From NCBI GenBank assembly GCA_900167215.1, contig FUZS01000024.1, forward strand, positions 1 through 33,050: a stretch of DNA of 33,050 nt. The letters run 5' to 3'. This document shows positions 32,815 to 33,050 of the stretch, in pieces (position 1 is the first letter of the stretch; each line of letters opens with the position of its first letter). This stretch comes from [Eubacterium] yurii (lineage in GTDB: Bacteria > Bacillota > Clostridia > Peptostreptococcales > Filifactoraceae). The notes beneath the pieces were generated by a model. It was not told the DNA's origin and made no database searches. It worked only from the letters and a program-made list of their open reading frames with translations. The position numbers were made by a program, and so were the translations under genes.

Positions 32815-33050
<236 letters not shown>

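Overview
The window is AT-rich DNA from a low-GC Firmicute, most likely an anaerobic clostridial lineage. The evidence is strong AGGAGG-type ribosome binding sites, frequent TTG starts, a complete [FeFe]-hydrogenase maturation operon, an anaerobic ribonucleotide reductase activase, a DnaE-type polymerase without an exonuclease domain, and a 16S rRNA start. I cannot name the genus from the 236 bases of 16S present.

Layout. (1) 1-168 is the tail of an unknown gene. (2) 276-4175, minus strand, is a tight operon reading TM1266-type regulator, hydE, hydG, hydF: the three maturases that build the H-cluster of [FeFe] hydrogenase. (3) 4176-5568 is a long non-coding stretch with a diverged small repeat, a candidate structured RNA with its own promoter and terminator (minus strand, about 4742 to 4575), a 226-bp MITE-like element, and a promoter plus terminator-like hairpin leading into the pilus genes. 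(4) 5569-10976 is pilB-pilT-pilC (type IV pilus motor core) continuing directly into rho and ending in a terminator. (5) 11065-11622 is repeat DNA. (6) 11737-15172 is a TetR regulator with a probable ECF vitamin or metal importer (S, T and fused A-A subunits), followed by the wreck of an ABC half-transporter. (7) 15707-20217 is a TroABCD-type manganese/zinc importer whose binding-protein gene is separated from the rest by 840 bp of nested repeats, and whose last permease carries a winged-helix tail. (8) 20563-30217 is dnaE, an exported tandem glycerophosphodiesterase-like protein, an unknown 425-residue protein, recD2 and nrdG. (9) 30546-33050 is tRNA-Arg(CCU), the truncated left end of an IS4-like element, a dead IS30 copy, two rRNA promoters and the beginning of 16S rRNA.

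The most distinctive feature is the interspersed repeat content. Three families recur between genes: family A (about 115 bp), family B (about 340-380 bp with TIRs of about 45 bp) and family C (226-227 bp, TIR CTCAACTTTCCCAC). One C copy sits inside an A copy, flanked by a 7-bp duplication (TTATTGA), and the other A copy supplies the uninterrupted site. The same C terminus begins the truncated IS4-like element at 30895, suggesting that the C elements derive from it.

Other items worth checking are the unidentified RNA upstream of the hydrogenase-maturation operon, a 9-codon leader ORF two bases before the TTG start of the phosphodiesterase gene, paired TetR operators, and initiation-masking hairpins in front of both transposase remnants.
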